Assembly: GCF_947499845.1 (NCBI RefSeq)
Contig: NZ_CANMPM010000012.1
Location: 1 to 64,000, forward strand
Length of the DNA stretch: 64,000 nucleotides
Source: an uncultured Pseudokineococcus sp.
GTDB taxonomy: Bacteria; Actinomycetota; Actinomycetes; Actinomycetales; Quadrisphaeraceae
Reading direction: 5' to 3'
The notes under the pieces are model-generated. The model was not told the origin of the DNA. It ran no database searches and saw nothing but the letters and a program-made list of their open reading frames with translations. The position numbers and the translations under genes are program-made. Positions 35,191 through 44,835 of the stretch are shown here, one piece after another (the stretch's first letter is position 1; each line of letters begins with the position of its first letter).

Positions 35191-36416
35191 GCGCGGTGAC
35201 AGACGGACCGGCCGCGCCCCGGGCGGCCGGCCCGGGGGCGGAGGGCAGGCCCGCCCGCACCCGCGGCACCGTCCTCGTCGTGGGCACGGGGCTTCTCGGC
35301 GCCAGCGCCGGGCTGGCCCTGCGGGCGCGCGGCGTCGACGTCGCCCTCGACGACCCCTCGCCGACCGCCCGCGCCCTGGCGCGCGACGTCGGCGCCGGCC
35401 GCCCCGCCGGCCCGGCCGAGGACCCGTCCGTCGTGCTCGTGGCCGCCCCGCCGGACGTCACGGCCGACGTCGTCGCCGCGCGCCTGCGGGCGCACCCCCG
35501 TGCCGTCGTCACCGACGTCGCCAGCGTGAAGGGCGCCGTGCTCGACGGCGTCGCGGCGGCGCTCGCCCGCGACGGCGCCGACCCCTCGGCCGTGCGGCGC
35601 TACGTCGGCGGCCACCCCATGGCCGGCCGCGAGCGCTCGGGCGCCACGAGCGCGCGGGCCGACCTCTTCACGGGCCGCCCGTGGGTGCTCGTGCCCCCGG
35701 AGGGCGCCCCGGGCGGTGCCGCGGCGCCGCCCGGAGGTGTCGCCGGGGACCCGGGAGGTGCCGCCGCGGGGGCCCTCGAGCGGGTCCTCGACGTCGTCGC
35801 CGACTGCCGTGGCGTGCCCGTCGTCATGGGGGCCGCCGCGCACGACGAGGCGGTGGCGCTGGTCTCGCACGTGCCGCAGGTGGCGGCGAGCCTCGTGGCC
35901 GCGCGGCTGCTCGAGGCCCCCTCCGGGGCCGTCGCGCTCGCCGGCCAGGGGCTGCGGGACGTCACCCGCATCGCCGCCAGCGACCCGGGGCTGTGGGTGC
36001 AGATCCTCGGGGCGAACGCGGCGCCGGTGGCGCGGGCGCTGCACGCGCTGCGCTCGGACCTCGACGCCGTGCTGGGCGCCCTCGACGCGCTGGCCGCCGA
36101 CGGCGCGGCGCTCGGGGCCCGCGCCCGGGTCGCGCGCGCCATCGACGAGGGCGGCGCCGGCGTCGCGCGCGTGCCGGGCAAGCACGGGGCCGACCCCGTG
36201 CCCGTCGAGGTCGTCGCCGTCCTCGTGCCCGACGAGCCCGGCAGCCTGGCGCGCCTGTTCGCCGACGTGGCCGACCTCGGGGTCAGCGTCGAGGACGTCA
36301 AGCTCGAGCACGCGCCCGGGCGCCTCCTGGGGCTCGCCGAGCTCTCCGTCCTGCCCGCGGGACGGCCGCGCCTCGAGGCCGAGCTGCCGCCGCGCGGCTG
36401 GCGCGTCGCCGGCTGA
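35187..36416 (+). CDS. tyrA: prephenate dehydrogenase
   Basis: 409 residues. NAD site V-L-V-V-G-T-G-L-L-G-A-S-A-G near 28, V-T-D-V-A-S-V-K-G and G-G-H-P-M-A-G-R-E-R-S-G (prephenate-binding signature, His near 155), then A-A-H-D-E-A-V-A-L-V-S-H. A C-terminal ACT domain is visible (V-A-V-L-V-P-D-E-P-G-S-L-A-R-L), giving likely feedback by tyrosine. It oxidatively decarboxylates prephenate to 4-hydroxyphenylpyruvate. Ala/Gly-rich insertion near 180-200. Translationally coupled to aroH by a GTGA overlap. Confidence 0.9.
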   Translation: MSAVTDGPAAPRAAGPGAEGRPARTRGTVLVVGTGLLGASAGLALRARGVDVALDDPSPTARALARDVGAGRPAGPAEDPSVVLVAAPPDVTADVVAARLRAHPRAVVTDVASVKGAVLDGVAAALARDGADPSAVRRYVGGHPMAGRERSGATSARADLFTGRPWVLVPPEGAPGGAAAPPGGVAGDPGGAAAGALERVLDVVADCRGVPVVMGAAAHDEAVALVSHVPQVAASLVAARLLEAPSGAVALAGQGLRDVTRIAASDPGLWVQILGANAAPVARALHALRSDLDAVLGALDALAADGAALGARARVARAIDEGGAGVARVPGKHGADPVPVEVVAVLVPDEPGSLARLFADVADLGVSVEDVKLEHAPGRLLGLAELSVLPAGRPRLEAELPPRGWRVAG

Positions 36417-36568
36417 GGGCGGCGGCGGAGGGCGGCGGCTGAGCCCTGCGCGCTGCGGGCGACCGGCCCCGCGGGCGCCAGCGACTACCCTGGGCGCGAC
36501 CTGAGCCGCTCCGCGCCCGCCCGCGGAGGAGGCCGGTCCTCCCCGACCGCACCGACGTCAGGACCCGC

Positions 36569-37336
36569 ATGTCCGCTCCTCGCCCAGCCGCCGCCCCGGT
36601 CGTCGTCGCCGTGGACGGGCCGTCGGGCTCCGGCAAGTCCAGCGTGAGCCGCGCCGTCGCGGCCCGGCTCGGCACGGCGTACCTCGACACCGGGGCCACG
36701 TACCGGGCCGTCTGCTGGTGGTGCCTGGAGAACGACGTCGACCTCTCCGACCGCGGGGCCGTCGCCGAGGTGGCGCGCCAGATCGAGCTCGAGCTCGGCA
36801 CCGACCCGTCGGCGCCGTCGGTGCGCGTCGGCGGGCGCGTCGTCACCGACGACCTGCGGGCGAGCCGCGTGTCCGCCGCCGTCAGCGCCGTCGCGACCAA
36901 CCTCGACGTGCGCGCCGAGCTCCGCCGCCGCCAGCGCGCGGTCGTCGACCTCGCCCGCCGCGAGCGCGGCGTCGTCGCCGAGGGCCGCGACACCACCACC
37001 GTCGTCGTCCCCGACGCCGACGTGCGGGTGCTCCTCGTCGCCGACGAGGAGGCCCGGCTGCGGCGCCGCTCCCTCGACGTCCACGGCAGCGACGACGCCT
37101 CCTCCCGCGAGGCCACCCGCGACGAGGTGCTGCGCCGGGACCGCGACGACGCGACCGTCTCGGAGTTCTCCGTGGCGGCCGACGGCGTCGTCACCGTCGA
37201 CTCCTCGGCCCTGACCCTCGAGGAGACCGTCGAGGCCGTCCTCGCGCTCGTCGCGCGGGCCGTCCCCGCGGCCCTGCCGACGGAGCAGGTCAGCGCGAGC
37301 GCCCTCGAGCGCGCCGACCGGGCGGGCGCCCGATGA
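36569..37336 (+). CDS. cmk: cytidylate kinase
   Basis: 255 residues. V-A-V-D-G-P-S-G-S-G-K-S-S-V-S-R (P-loop, ~13-28), Y-L-D-T-G-A-T-Y-R-A-V (CMP-binding), V-V-A-E-G-R-D-T-T-T-V and R-R-S-L-D-V-H. It phosphorylates CMP/dCMP with ATP. TACCCT (36486-36491) about 78 nt upstream is a likely -10. The operon cmk-acyltransferase-der follows with a 4-nt overlap and then a 1-nt gap. Confidence 0.92.
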   Translation: MSAPRPAAAPVVVAVDGPSGSGKSSVSRAVAARLGTAYLDTGATYRAVCWWCLENDVDLSDRGAVAEVARQIELELGTDPSAPSVRVGGRVVTDDLRASRVSAAVSAVATNLDVRAELRRRQRAVVDLARRERGVVAEGRDTTTVVVPDADVRVLLVADEEARLRRRSLDVHGSDDASSREATRDEVLRRDRDDATVSEFSVAADGVVTVDSSALTLEETVEAVLALVARAVPAALPTEQVSASALERADRAGAR

Positions 37337-38085
37337 GCGCGGGCGGGAAGGGCGGCGGCGAGAAGGGTGGGGCGCCGGCCCGTCGCCCGGCCTCGGGCGG
37401 CCGCGAGGTGCCCGGCACCTTCGGCCCGAAGTGGGGCAAGCCGGTGGGCTGGGTGCTCTCCCGCACCCTGTGGAGCGTCACGCGCCACGGCCTCGACAAC
37501 GTGCCCGCCGACGGGCCGGTGCTCCTCGCGAGCAACCACCTCGGCTTCCTCGACGGGCCGCTGCTCATGGGCATGGCGCCCCGCGGCACGCACTTCCTCG
37601 TCAAGAAGGAGATGTTCACCGGCCCGCTGGGCGTCGTCCTGCGCGGCTGCGGGCAGATCCCCGTCGACCGCACCGGCGACCGCGGCGCGCTCGTCACCGC
37701 CGTCGGCGTGCTGCGCCGCGGCGGCTCCGTCGGCGTCTTCCCCGAGGGCACCCGCGGGCGCGGCGACGTCGCCGCCATGCAGTCCGGCGTCACGTGGCTC
37801 GCGCTGCAGACCGGTGCGCCCGTCGTGCCCGTCGCGCTGCTCGGCACGAAGCGGGCGGGCGGGTCGCGCACCGACCTGCCGCGCCCGCGCCAGCCCGTGC
37901 ACGTCGTCTTCGGCGAGCCGGTGTCGCTGACCCCCCGCGCCGGCGTGCCGCGGCGGGACGCGCTCCAGCAGGCCACCGAGGACCTGCGCGGGGCGATGAC
38001 GGCCCACGTGCACGCGGCGGTGGACCTGACCGGCATGCCGCTGCCGGACGACGTCGAGCGGCCCGCCGGGCCGGGGAGGTCCTGA
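37333..38085 (+). CDS. 1-acylglycerol-3-phosphate acyltransferase-like protein
   Basis: 250 residues. Acyltransferase blocks: [10 protein letters not shown] (HX4D, near 57-66), [14 protein letters not shown] (block II), [10 protein letters not shown] (block III) and [11 protein letters not shown] (block IV). This PlsC-type enzyme should move an acyl chain to lysophosphatidate or another alcohol. Inserted between cmk and der as in other actinobacteria. The first ~35 residues are Gly/Lys/Arg-rich. ATG overlaps the cmk stop (ATGA). Confidence 0.85.
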   Translation: MSAGGKGGGEKGGAPARRPASGGREVPGTFGPKWGKPVGWVLSRTLWSVTRHGLDNVPADGPVLLASNHLGFLDGPLLMGMAPRGTHFLVKKEMFTGPLGVVLRGCGQIPVDRTGDRGALVTAVGVLRRGGSVGVFPEGTRGRGDVAAMQSGVTWLALQTGAPVVPVALLGTKRAGGSRTDLPRPRQPVHVVFGEPVSLTPRAGVPRRDALQQATEDLRGAMTAHVHAAVDLTGMPLPDDVERPAGPGRS

Positions 38086-38086
38086 C

Positions 38087-39643
38087 GTGGACGCCGACGG
38101 GACCGGCCCGGGGCCGGAGGACGAGATGGTGGACCAGCAGATGGACGACGAGCAGACCAGCGAGACCGAGGTCGAGGTCGCCGGAGCGGTCGACGACGTC
38201 GAGGACGGCGCCGTGGGCCCCGACCGGACCACCGCGCTGCGGGCCGGCCTGGAGGACTACGAGCTCTCCGACGAGGACTACGCCCTCCTGCTCGCCGAGG
38301 AGACGGGCGCGGCCGCGGAGCCGCTCGAGGTGCTGCCCGTCGTCGCCGTCGTCGGGCGCCCCAACGTCGGCAAGTCGAGCCTCGTCAACCGCATCCTGGG
38401 CCGCCGCGAGGCGGTCGTGCAGGACCTGCCCGGCATCACCCGCGACCGCGTCAGCTACCCCGCGGAGTGGTCGGGGCAGCGCTTCACGCTCGTCGACACC
38501 GGCGGGTGGGAGCAGGACGTCGCCGGGCTGGAGGCGCGCGTCGCCGCCCAGGCCGAGGTCGCCGTCGAGGCGGCCGACGTCGTCGTGCTCGTCGTCGACG
38601 CGACGGTCGGCGCCACCGGCACCGACGAGGCCGTCGTCCGGCTCCTGCGGCGCTCGGGCAAGCCCGTCGTCCTCGCGGCCAACAAGGTCGACGACCAGCG
38701 CGGCGAGGCCGACGCGGCGACGCTGTGGTCCCTCGGGCTGGGGGAGCCGTACCCGGTCTCCTCCGTCCACGGCCGGGGGTCGGGCGACCTCCTCGACGCC
38801 GTCCTCGCGGCGGTCCCCGAGGAGCTGCAGGCCGCCCGCGAGCGCCCGTCCGGGATGCGGCGCGTGGCCCTCCTGGGCCGCCCGAACGTCGGCAAGTCGA
38901 GCATGCTCAACAAGCTCACGGGCAGCGACCGGGTCGTCGTCGACGCCACCGCCGGGACGACCCGCGACCCGGTGGACGAGGTCGTCGAGCTCGCCGGTCG
39001 CGAGTGGGTCTTCGTCGACACGGCCGGCATCCGCCGCCGGGTGCACCAGTCGAGCGGGGCGGACTTCTACGCGTCGCTGCGCACCCAGGCCGCGCTGGAG
39101 AAGGCGGAGGTCGCCGTCGTCCTCGTCGACGGCTCGGAGACCCTCACCGAGCAGGACACCCGCATCATCTCCACGGTCGTCGAGGCGGGGCGGGCCCTCG
39201 TGCTCGCCGTGAACAAGTGGGACCTCGTCGACGAGGAGCGCCGCTACTACCTGGAGCGGGAGCTCGAGCGCGACCTCGTGCAGGTCCGCTGGGCGCCGCG
39301 GGTCAACGTGTCCGCCCGCACGGGCCGCCACCTCGAGCGCCTCGTGCCCGCCCTCGACGTCGCCCTGGACTCGTGGGGGACGCGCGTCCCGACGGGGCGC
39401 CTCAACAGCTTCCTCGGCCAGGTCGTCGCCGAGCACCCGCACCCCGTCCGCGGCGGCAAGCAGCCGCGGATCCTCTTCGGCACGCAGCCGTCGACCCAGC
39501 CGCCCCGCTTCGTCGTCTTCGCCTCCGGCTTCCTCGAGGCGGGCTACCGGCGCTTCCTCGAGCGGCGCCTGCGCGAGGAGTTCGGCTTCGAGGGCTCGCC
39601 CGTCGAGCTCAGCGTCCGGGTGCGCGAGCGGCGCCGTCGCTGA
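38087..39643 (+). CDS. der: ribosome biogenesis GTPase Der
   Basis: 518 residues. Two G domains in tandem: first [13 protein letters not shown] near 89, with D-T-G-G-W and N-K-V-D; second [13 protein letters not shown] near 265, with D-T-A-G-I and N-K-W-D. A KH-like C-terminal domain follows (P-P-R-F-V-V-F-A-S). Der helps the 50S subunit mature. An ~85-residue acidic N-terminal extension ([15 protein letters not shown]) is longer than in E. coli. Starts 1 nt after the acyltransferase stop. Confidence 0.93.
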   Translation: MDADGTGPGPEDEMVDQQMDDEQTSETEVEVAGAVDDVEDGAVGPDRTTALRAGLEDYELSDEDYALLLAEETGAAAEPLEVLPVVAVVGRPNVGKSSLVNRILGRREAVVQDLPGITRDRVSYPAEWSGQRFTLVDTGGWEQDVAGLEARVAAQAEVAVEAADVVVLVVDATVGATGTDEAVVRLLRRSGKPVVLAANKVDDQRGEADAATLWSLGLGEPYPVSSVHGRGSGDLLDAVLAAVPEELQAARERPSGMRRVALLGRPNVGKSSMLNKLTGSDRVVVDATAGTTRDPVDEVVELAGREWVFVDTAGIRRRVHQSSGADFYASLRTQAALEKAEVAVVLVDGSETLTEQDTRIISTVVEAGRALVLAVNKWDLVDEERRYYLERELERDLVQVRWAPRVNVSARTGRHLERLVPALDVALDSWGTRVPTGRLNSFLGQVVAEHPHPVRGGKQPRILFGTQPSTQPPRFVVFASGFLEAGYRRFLERRLREEFGFEGSPVELSVRVRERRRR

Positions 39644-39748
39644 GCACCGACGGGCGTCGAGCGGCCCCGCCGGTGCGGTAGTGTCTGCGGCGCCGCGGCG
39701 GTCCGCCGGCCGCCCTCCGGGGCGGGCGCGAGCCGGTGCGCGGCAGCT

Positions 39749-39822
<74 letters not shown>

Positions 39823-39827
39823 CGCAC

Positions 39828-39860
39828 GGCCCTGGTGGGAGCACCGCTCCTGCCAGGGCC
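39828..39860 (+). terminator. terminator after tRNA-Pro
   Basis: GGCCCTGG (39828-39835) and CCAGGGCC (39853-39860) with an inner GGAG/CTCC pair, followed by TTCGTCGTCT. Fits a factor-independent stop for the tRNA transcript. Confidence 0.75.
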
Positions 39861-39997
39861 TTCGTCGTCTCCGGCCCCGCCGGCGCCCCCGTTCCTGGCG
39901 GCGCCGCCGGGTGGGCCGCCCTCGTCGTCACCCGTGCCCCGTAGGCTCCTGCCCGGCGTCGGGCACGACCGGTGCCGGACGGGCAGGGGAGGTGCGC

Positions 39998-40678
39998 GTG
40001 GAGGGCTCGAGCGCCCCGCAGCGGGGCAGCGGCAGCTCGCCCGCCCCGCGGGGGTCCACGGCGGCGGAGATGGACACCGACGACGTCCTCACCGTCCCCA
40101 ACGCCATCAGCGCCGCGCGGCTGCTCCTCGTCCCCGTCTTCGCCGTCCTCATCGCGACCGAGCGCGACGGCTGGGCGCTCCTCGTCCTCATGGTCTCGGG
40201 CGCCTCGGACTGGGTGGACGGGTACCTCGCCCGGCGCTGGCACCAGACGTCGCGGCTCGGGCGGGTCCTCGACCCGGCCGCCGACCGCCTCTACATCGCG
40301 GTGACGCTCGTCGGCCTGGCCTGGCGGGACGTCGTCCCGTGGTGGCTGGTCGCGCTCATCGCGCTGCGCGACGTCGTCCTGGCGCTCACGGTCCCCGTCC
40401 TCTCGCGGCACGGGTACGGCACGCTCGAGGTGCACTACCTCGGGAAGGCCGCGACCTTCTGCCTGCTCTACGCCTTCCCGCTCATCCTCCTCGCCCAGGT
40501 CGGCGGCGCCCTGAGCCCGCTCGGGCCGGCGGCCGAGTCGCTCGGCTGGGCCTTCGCCTGGTGGGGCACCGGCCTCTACTGGTGGGCCGGCCTGCTCTAC
40601 GTCCACCAGGTCCGCCTCCTCGTGCGCGCCGACGCCGGGCCGACGGGCGAGCGGGCCGTCGCGGGGGCCGGCACGTGA
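39998..40678 (+). CDS. CDP-alcohol phosphatidyltransferase (PgsA-type)
   Basis: 226 residues from GTG 39998 (GGGGAG 6 nt upstream); ATG 40070 is possible. The family signature is complete: D-W-V-D-G-Y-L-A-R-R then G-R-V-L-D-P-A-A-D, which binds the CDP-diacylglycerol and metal. About six membrane spans. By position it matches Rv1822 (PgsA2) and should make a phospholipid head-group transfer; which alcohol is used is not clear. -10 TAGGCT at 39942-39947. First gene of a tightly overlapping envelope operon. Confidence 0.85.
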   Translation: MEGSSAPQRGSGSSPAPRGSTAAEMDTDDVLTVPNAISAARLLLVPVFAVLIATERDGWALLVLMVSGASDWVDGYLARRWHQTSRLGRVLDPAADRLYIAVTLVGLAWRDVVPWWLVALIALRDVVLALTVPVLSRHGYGTLEVHYLGKAATFCLLYAFPLILLAQVGGALSPLGPAAESLGWAFAWWGTGLYWWAGLLYVHQVRLLVRADAGPTGERAVAGAGT

Positions 40679-41550
40679 GCCCCGCCGCCGGCGCGACGCG
40701 CCGCCGCCCCGACGCGTCGATGACGCTGCTGCGGGAGGTCATGGAGCGACCGCTCGACCCCGGGTACGCGTCCGCCGCCGCGGCCCGCCGCACCGGGACG
40801 GCACCCCCGGCGACCCGCCCCCGCAGGGCGGTGACGGCCGGGCTCGGCCTGCTCGCCGGGCTCCTCGCCGTCGTCGGCGTCGTCCAGCTGCGCGCCCCCG
40901 GCGCCGAGGGCACGACCGCCGCCCTGCGGGCCGAGGTCGAGCAGCGCCAGGGCGAGGTGGACGCGCTCGCCTCCGCGGTCGAGGGCGCGCGCGCCGACGT
41001 CGTCGGCGCGCAGGACGCCGTCCTCGGGCCCGAGGCATCCGAGGGCGGCGAGCGCGCGCAGCAGCTCGGCGCGGCGACCGGGGCCGTCGCCGTCACGGGC
41101 CCGGGCCTGCGCGTCGTCGTCGACGACGCCCCCGACGCGCGCGCCGACGCCTCCGGCTCCCCGCGCACCGACGCCCAGGCCGACCTCGGCCGGGTCCGCG
41201 ACCGGGACCTGCAGGTGGTCGTCAACGGGCTGTGGTCGGCCGGCGCCGAGGCCGTGGCCGTCGGCGGGCAGCGCCTCACCGCCCGCACGGCCGTGCGCGG
41301 GGCCGGGGAGGCCGTCCTCGTCGGCTACCAGCCCCTCGCGCCGCCCTACGAGGTCGAGGCCGTCGGGGACCCGGACGCGCTCGCCACCGGCTTCGCCCGC
41401 TCGGCGGGCGGCCGGTACGCCGCCGGCCTCGCCGACTACGGCATCACCGTGAGCGTGGACGAGGTCGACGAGCTGCACCTGCCCGCCGCCGCCGGTCTGC
41501 GCCCCGAGGCCGCGCGCGTCCTCGACGCCGACGGGGGGAGCCCGCCGTGA
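40675..41550 (+). CDS. DUF881 protein
   Basis: 291 residues. One membrane span near 59-77 (A-G-L-G-L-L-A-G-L-L-A-V-V-G-V), a short coiled stretch (L-R-A-E-V-E-Q-R-Q-G-E-V-D-A-L), then the extracytoplasmic DUF881 domain: A-V-T-G-P-G-L-R-V-V-V, V-N-G-L-W-S-A-G-A-E-A-V-A-V and Y-G-I-T-V-S-V-D-E. Corresponds to Rv1823. Function unknown, perhaps cell-wall related from its neighbourhood. GTG overlaps the pgsA-type stop. Confidence 0.8.
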   Translation: MSPAAGATRRRPDASMTLLREVMERPLDPGYASAAAARRTGTAPPATRPRRAVTAGLGLLAGLLAVVGVVQLRAPGAEGTTAALRAEVEQRQGEVDALASAVEGARADVVGAQDAVLGPEASEGGERAQQLGAATGAVAVTGPGLRVVVDDAPDARADASGSPRTDAQADLGRVRDRDLQVVVNGLWSAGAEAVAVGGQRLTARTAVRGAGEAVLVGYQPLAPPYEVEAVGDPDALATGFARSAGGRYAAGLADYGITVSVDEVDELHLPAAAGLRPEAARVLDADGGSPP

Positions 41551-41879
41551 TCGCCGTCCTCGGCCTCGTCGTGGGGGTCGTCCTGGGGCTCGTGCTGCAG
41601 CCGACCGTCCCCCCGCTCGTCCAGCCCTACCTGCCCATCGCCGTCGTCGCGGCCCTCGACGCCGTCTTCGGCGGCCTGCGGGCGGTGCTCGACGGCGTCT
41701 TCGACGACCGGGTCTTCGTCGTCTCGTTCCTCTCCAACGTCGTCGTCGCCGCTCTCGTGGTCTACCTCGGCGACCAGCTCGGCGTCGGCGCGCAGCTGTC
41801 GACGGGCGTCGTCGTCGTCCTCGGCATCCGGATCTTCTCCAACGCGGCCGCGATCCGTCGGCACCTCTTCCGGGCATGA
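41547..41879 (+). CDS. sbp: small basic protein, DUF1290
   Basis: 110 residues with three hydrophobic spans. G-L-V-L-Q-P-T-V-P-P, Y-L-P-I-A-V-V-A-A-L-D-A-V-F-G-G and F-V-V-S-F-L-S-N-V are the DUF1290 landmarks. Corresponds to Rv1824. In many Gram-positives this gene is flanked by DUF881 genes and sits near division genes, but its role is not settled. Overlaps 4 nt at both ends with the DUF881 genes. Confidence 0.85.
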   Translation: MIAVLGLVVGVVLGLVLQPTVPPLVQPYLPIAVVAALDAVFGGLRAVLDGVFDDRVFVVSFLSNVVVAALVVYLGDQLGVGAQLSTGVVVVLGIRIFSNAAAIRRHLFRA

Positions 41880-42769
41880 GCACGCCCGAGGAGGAGCCCG
41901 GGCCGCGCCCCGAGCAGGAACGGCACGAGCACGGACGGCACGCGGGCCCGGGTCCGGGGGAGGACCCGGCCGCGGAGGGGGAGCAGGGCCCGCCGGCGCC
42001 GCCCTCGGCCCGCCTCGTGCGCCGGCGCCTGGTGTCCGCGCTGCGCCCGCGGGCCGCACGGGGCCAGCTGCTCGCCGGGCTCCTGTGCGCCGCGCTGGGG
42101 TTCGCCCTGGTCGTGCAGCTGCAGGCGACGCAGGAGAGCGGCCTGGCCCAGCTGCGCGAGGCGGACCTCGTCCGCGCCGTGGACGACCTGGGGGAGCAGC
42201 GGCAGCGGCTGCAGGGCGAGCTCACCGAGCTGCGCGACACCCAGCGGGCGCTGCAGGCGGAGGGCGACCAGCGCGCCGAGGCCCTGCGCTCCCAGCAGGA
42301 CGCGGAGGACGCGCAGCGGCTCCTGGCCGGCACAGCGCCCGCGGTGGGCCCGGGCGTCACCGTCAGCGTCGTCGACCCGGACGGCGGCGTCAGCGCCGTG
42401 CGGCTGCTCGGCACGGTGCAGGAGCTGCGCGACGCCGGCGCCGAGGTCCTCTCGGTGGGGGACGCCCGCGTCGGCGCGCGGACCGCCTTCACGGACACCG
42501 CCCTCGGCGTCGAGGTGGGCGGGACGCTCGTCACCTCGCCCTTCACCATCCGCGCCATCGGCGACCCGGTCCGCCTCGAGGCGACCATCGGCATCCCCGG
42601 CGGGGTGCTCGACCTCCTCGAGAGCGAGGGCGCCACCGTGCTCGTGCAGCGCCGCGACGAGGTCCGCATCACGGCGACCGCGCCCGAGCCCGCGCCCGGG
42701 CTGGCCCGCCCCGACGACGCGGCCGGCGAGGGGACCGGGGGCGACGGAGGGGACGCCGGCGACGACTGA
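41876..42769 (+). CDS. second DUF881 protein
   Basis: 297 residues. Acidic/Pro-rich cytoplasmic N-terminus (1-60), span near 63-81 (L-L-A-G-L-L-C-A-A-L-G-F-A-L), coiled segment (L-G-E-Q-R-Q-R-L-Q-G-E-L-T-E-L), then the DUF881 domain with V-G-P-G-V-T-V-S-V and L-G-T-V-Q-E-L-R-D-A-G. Matches Rv1825. It shares the layout of the first copy and may pair with it around Sbp. ATG overlaps the sbp stop (ATGA). Confidence 0.8.
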   Translation: MSTPEEEPGPRPEQERHEHGRHAGPGPGEDPAAEGEQGPPAPPSARLVRRRLVSALRPRAARGQLLAGLLCAALGFALVVQLQATQESGLAQLREADLVRAVDDLGEQRQRLQGELTELRDTQRALQAEGDQRAEALRSQQDAEDAQRLLAGTAPAVGPGVTVSVVDPDGGVSAVRLLGTVQELRDAGAEVLSVGDARVGARTAFTDTALGVEVGGTLVTSPFTIRAIGDPVRLEATIGIPGGVLDLLESEGATVLVQRRDEVRITATAPEPAPGLARPDDAAGEGTGGDGGDAGDD

Positions 42770-42870
42770 CGGGCCGCCCGCCGGGTCGACGCCGGCCCGT
42801 GCCGCGAGGGCGCCGGGGCTGGCATGATCAGCCCCGCCGACCGTCCGACCCAGGAACCACCAGGAGCACC

Positions 42871-43272
42871 GTGGCCGACGACAGCACCGCCGGGACGCCC
42901 GAGGGGCTCCGCTACACCGCCGAGCACGAGTGGGTGACCGCTCCGGGACCCGACGGGGCGGTGCGCATCGGCATCACGGCCTTCGCGCAGGAGGCGCTGG
43001 GCGACGTCGTCTTCGTCCAGCTGCCCGACGAGGGGGCCGCCGTCGAGGCCGGCGACAGCATCGGCGAGGTCGAGTCGACGAAGAGCGTCAGCGAGGTCTA
43101 CGCGCCCCTGTCCGGGGTCGTGCGCGCGGTCAACCCCGCCCTCGAGGTCACCCCGGAGTTCGTCAACAGCGACCCGTACGGCGAGGGCTGGATGTTCGAG
43201 CTCGAGGGGGTCGACCCGGCCGCCGTGGACGCCCTCCTCGACGCCGACGGCTACCGGGCGACCACCTCCTAG
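42871..43272 (+). CDS. gcvH: glycine cleavage system H protein
   Basis: 133 residues from GTG 42871 with CAGGAG upstream. Y-T-A-E-H-E-W-V-T and the lipoylation site V-E-S-T-K-S-V-S-E-V, with Lys carrying lipoate. P-E-F-V-N-S-D-P-Y-G-E-G-W-M-F closes the domain. It shuttles the aminomethyl group from GcvP. The TAG stop here is genuine. CATGAT (42823-42828) is a possible -10. GcvT is not in the window. Confidence 0.92.
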   Translation: MADDSTAGTPEGLRYTAEHEWVTAPGPDGAVRIGITAFAQEALGDVVFVQLPDEGAAVEAGDSIGEVESTKSVSEVYAPLSGVVRAVNPALEVTPEFVNSDPYGEGWMFELEGVDPAAVDALLDADGYRATTS

Positions 43273-43412
43273 GGCACCCGCACGACGAGGCCGGGCGGCG
43301 CCCGTGAGGAGGGCCGCCGTCGAGCACCCGACTGGGCGACCCCAGTAATCTTCCCCCGACCGGAGCGGGTCGGGAGGCGCGACGGACGACCCGTCGAGGG
43401 AGGGCGGCACCG

Positions 43413-43946
43413 ATGAGCACGCAGGACGAGGGCGCGCGCGACGCGCGCGAGGAGGCCCCCCGCGGGGGCGGGCCGGCCGATACGACGTCGAGCCACGCGC
43501 TCCCCGACGTCGAGGCGGCCGCCCGCGACGCGGGGCGGGACGACGAGGCGCAGGCCGAGGACGGCGCCTCGCCGCTGTCCACCGACGAGCAGAGCGCCGT
43601 CGCGGCGCTGCCGCCGGGGTCGGCGCTGCTCGTGGTGCAGCGCGGGCCCAACCAGGGCGCCCGCTTCCTCCTCGACGCCGTCCGCACGACCGCCGGGCGC
43701 AACCCGCAGAGCGACATCTTCCTCGACGACGTCACGGTCTCCCGCCGTCACGCCGAGCTGCTCCGGGACGGCACGGGCGCCGGCGCCCGCTTCCGGGTGC
43801 GCGACGCCGGCAGCCTCAACGGCACCTACGTCAACCGCGTGCGGGTCGACGAGGTCGAGCTCTCCGCGGGCGACGAGGTCCAGGTGGGCAAGTACCGGCT
43901 CGTCTTCCACCCCTCCGCGACGGGCTCCGAGGGGGAGGGCGCGTGA
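43413..43946 (+). CDS. garA: FHA-domain regulator, GarA/OdhI type
   Basis: 177 residues. Residues 1-70 are acidic and disordered, with D-T-T-S at 23-26, resembling the E-T-T-S phosphorylation site of GarA/OdhI. The FHA domain contains A-G-R-N-P-Q-S-D-I-F-L-D-D and V-S-R-R-H-A-E-L, then L-N-G-T-Y-V-N-R. GarA binds 2-oxoglutarate-using enzymes until Ser/Thr kinases phosphorylate it. Located like Rv1827. TAATCT (43346-43351) is the likely -10, with GAGGGAGGG as the ribosome site. Confidence 0.85.
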   Translation: MSTQDEGARDAREEAPRGGGPADTTSSHALPDVEAAARDAGRDDEAQAEDGASPLSTDEQSAVAALPPGSALLVVQRGPNQGARFLLDAVRTTAGRNPQSDIFLDDVTVSRRHAELLRDGTGAGARFRVRDAGSLNGTYVNRVRVDEVELSAGDEVQVGKYRLVFHPSATGSEGEGA

Positions 43947-44704
43947 GCGCACCGGCCCCCCGGGCGGGCGGGCCCACCCCCGGGGCGCGACCGGACCCCG
44001 CGGTGCGGGCGGGCCGCCTCATGAGCATCGGCGAGGTCCTCGGCGAGCTCGTCGGCGACTTCCCGGAGATCTCGCACTCCAAGATCCGCTTCCTCGAGGA
44101 GCGGGGCCTCGTCGAGCCGCAGCGCACCGCGGCGGGGTACCGCAAGTTCCGGGCCGCCGACGTCGAGCGGCTCCGGCTCGTCCTCGAGCTCCAGCGCGAC
44201 CGGTACATGCCCCTCAAGGCCATCGCCGAGCACCTCGACGCGCTCGACCGCGGCCTGCAGCCCCCCTCGCCCGCCGGGCCGCCCCCGCTCGCGCCGCGCG
44301 CGGTCGCCGACCCCGAGCCGGCCCGGCTCGAGGCGTCGCCGCGCCTGCGCCTGCGGCGCTCGGAGCTGCGGGAGGCCGCGGGCGTCGACGAGCAGCTGCT
44401 GGCCGACCTCGAGGGGTACGGCCTGGTGGCGGCCGAGGACGGGCACTTCGGCGCCGACGACCTCGAGGTCGCGACGGCGGCGGGCGAGCTCGCCGCCTTC
44501 GGCATCGAGGCGCGCCACCTGCGCGCCTTCCGCACCGCCGCCGAGCGCGAGCTCGGCCTCGTGGAGCAGGTCGTGGTGCCGCTGCGCCGCCACCCCGGCC
44601 CCGGGGCGTCGGCGCGCGCGGCGGACGCCGCCTCCGAGCTCGCCGCGCTGTGCCTGCGGCTGCACACGGCCCTCGTGCGCGGGGGCCTCGGCCGCCTCAC
44701 CTGA
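43943..44704 (+). CDS. ftsR: MerR-family regulator, FtsR-like
   Basis: 253 residues. MerR helix-turn-helix: M-S-I-G-E-V-L-G-E-L near 27, H-S-K-I-R-F-L-E-E-R-G-L-V-E-P, R-T-A-A-G-Y-R-K-F. A large C-terminal domain lacks metal-binding Cys. Corynebacterium FtsR, in the same place beside GarA (Rv1828 in M. tuberculosis), activates ftsZ. That role is transferred from the family and neighbourhood. GTG overlaps the garA stop. Confidence 0.8.
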   Translation: MSAPAPRAGGPTPGARPDPAVRAGRLMSIGEVLGELVGDFPEISHSKIRFLEERGLVEPQRTAAGYRKFRAADVERLRLVLELQRDRYMPLKAIAEHLDALDRGLQPPSPAGPPPLAPRAVADPEPARLEASPRLRLRRSELREAAGVDEQLLADLEGYGLVAAEDGHFGADDLEVATAAGELAAFGIEARHLRAFRTAAERELGLVEQVVVPLRRHPGPGASARAADAASELAALCLRLHTALVRGGLGRLT

Positions 44705-44835
44705 GGACGCCGGGCGCCCGCGCCCAGGTCGTGCCCGCCCAGCCGGTGCGCCCGGATGGTGCCGCCCGCCGCGGGTGGCCCGGTCGCGCCGGTCCCACCC
44801 CGCCGCGGGCCCGGCGGCGGGCTACCGTGGCTCTC

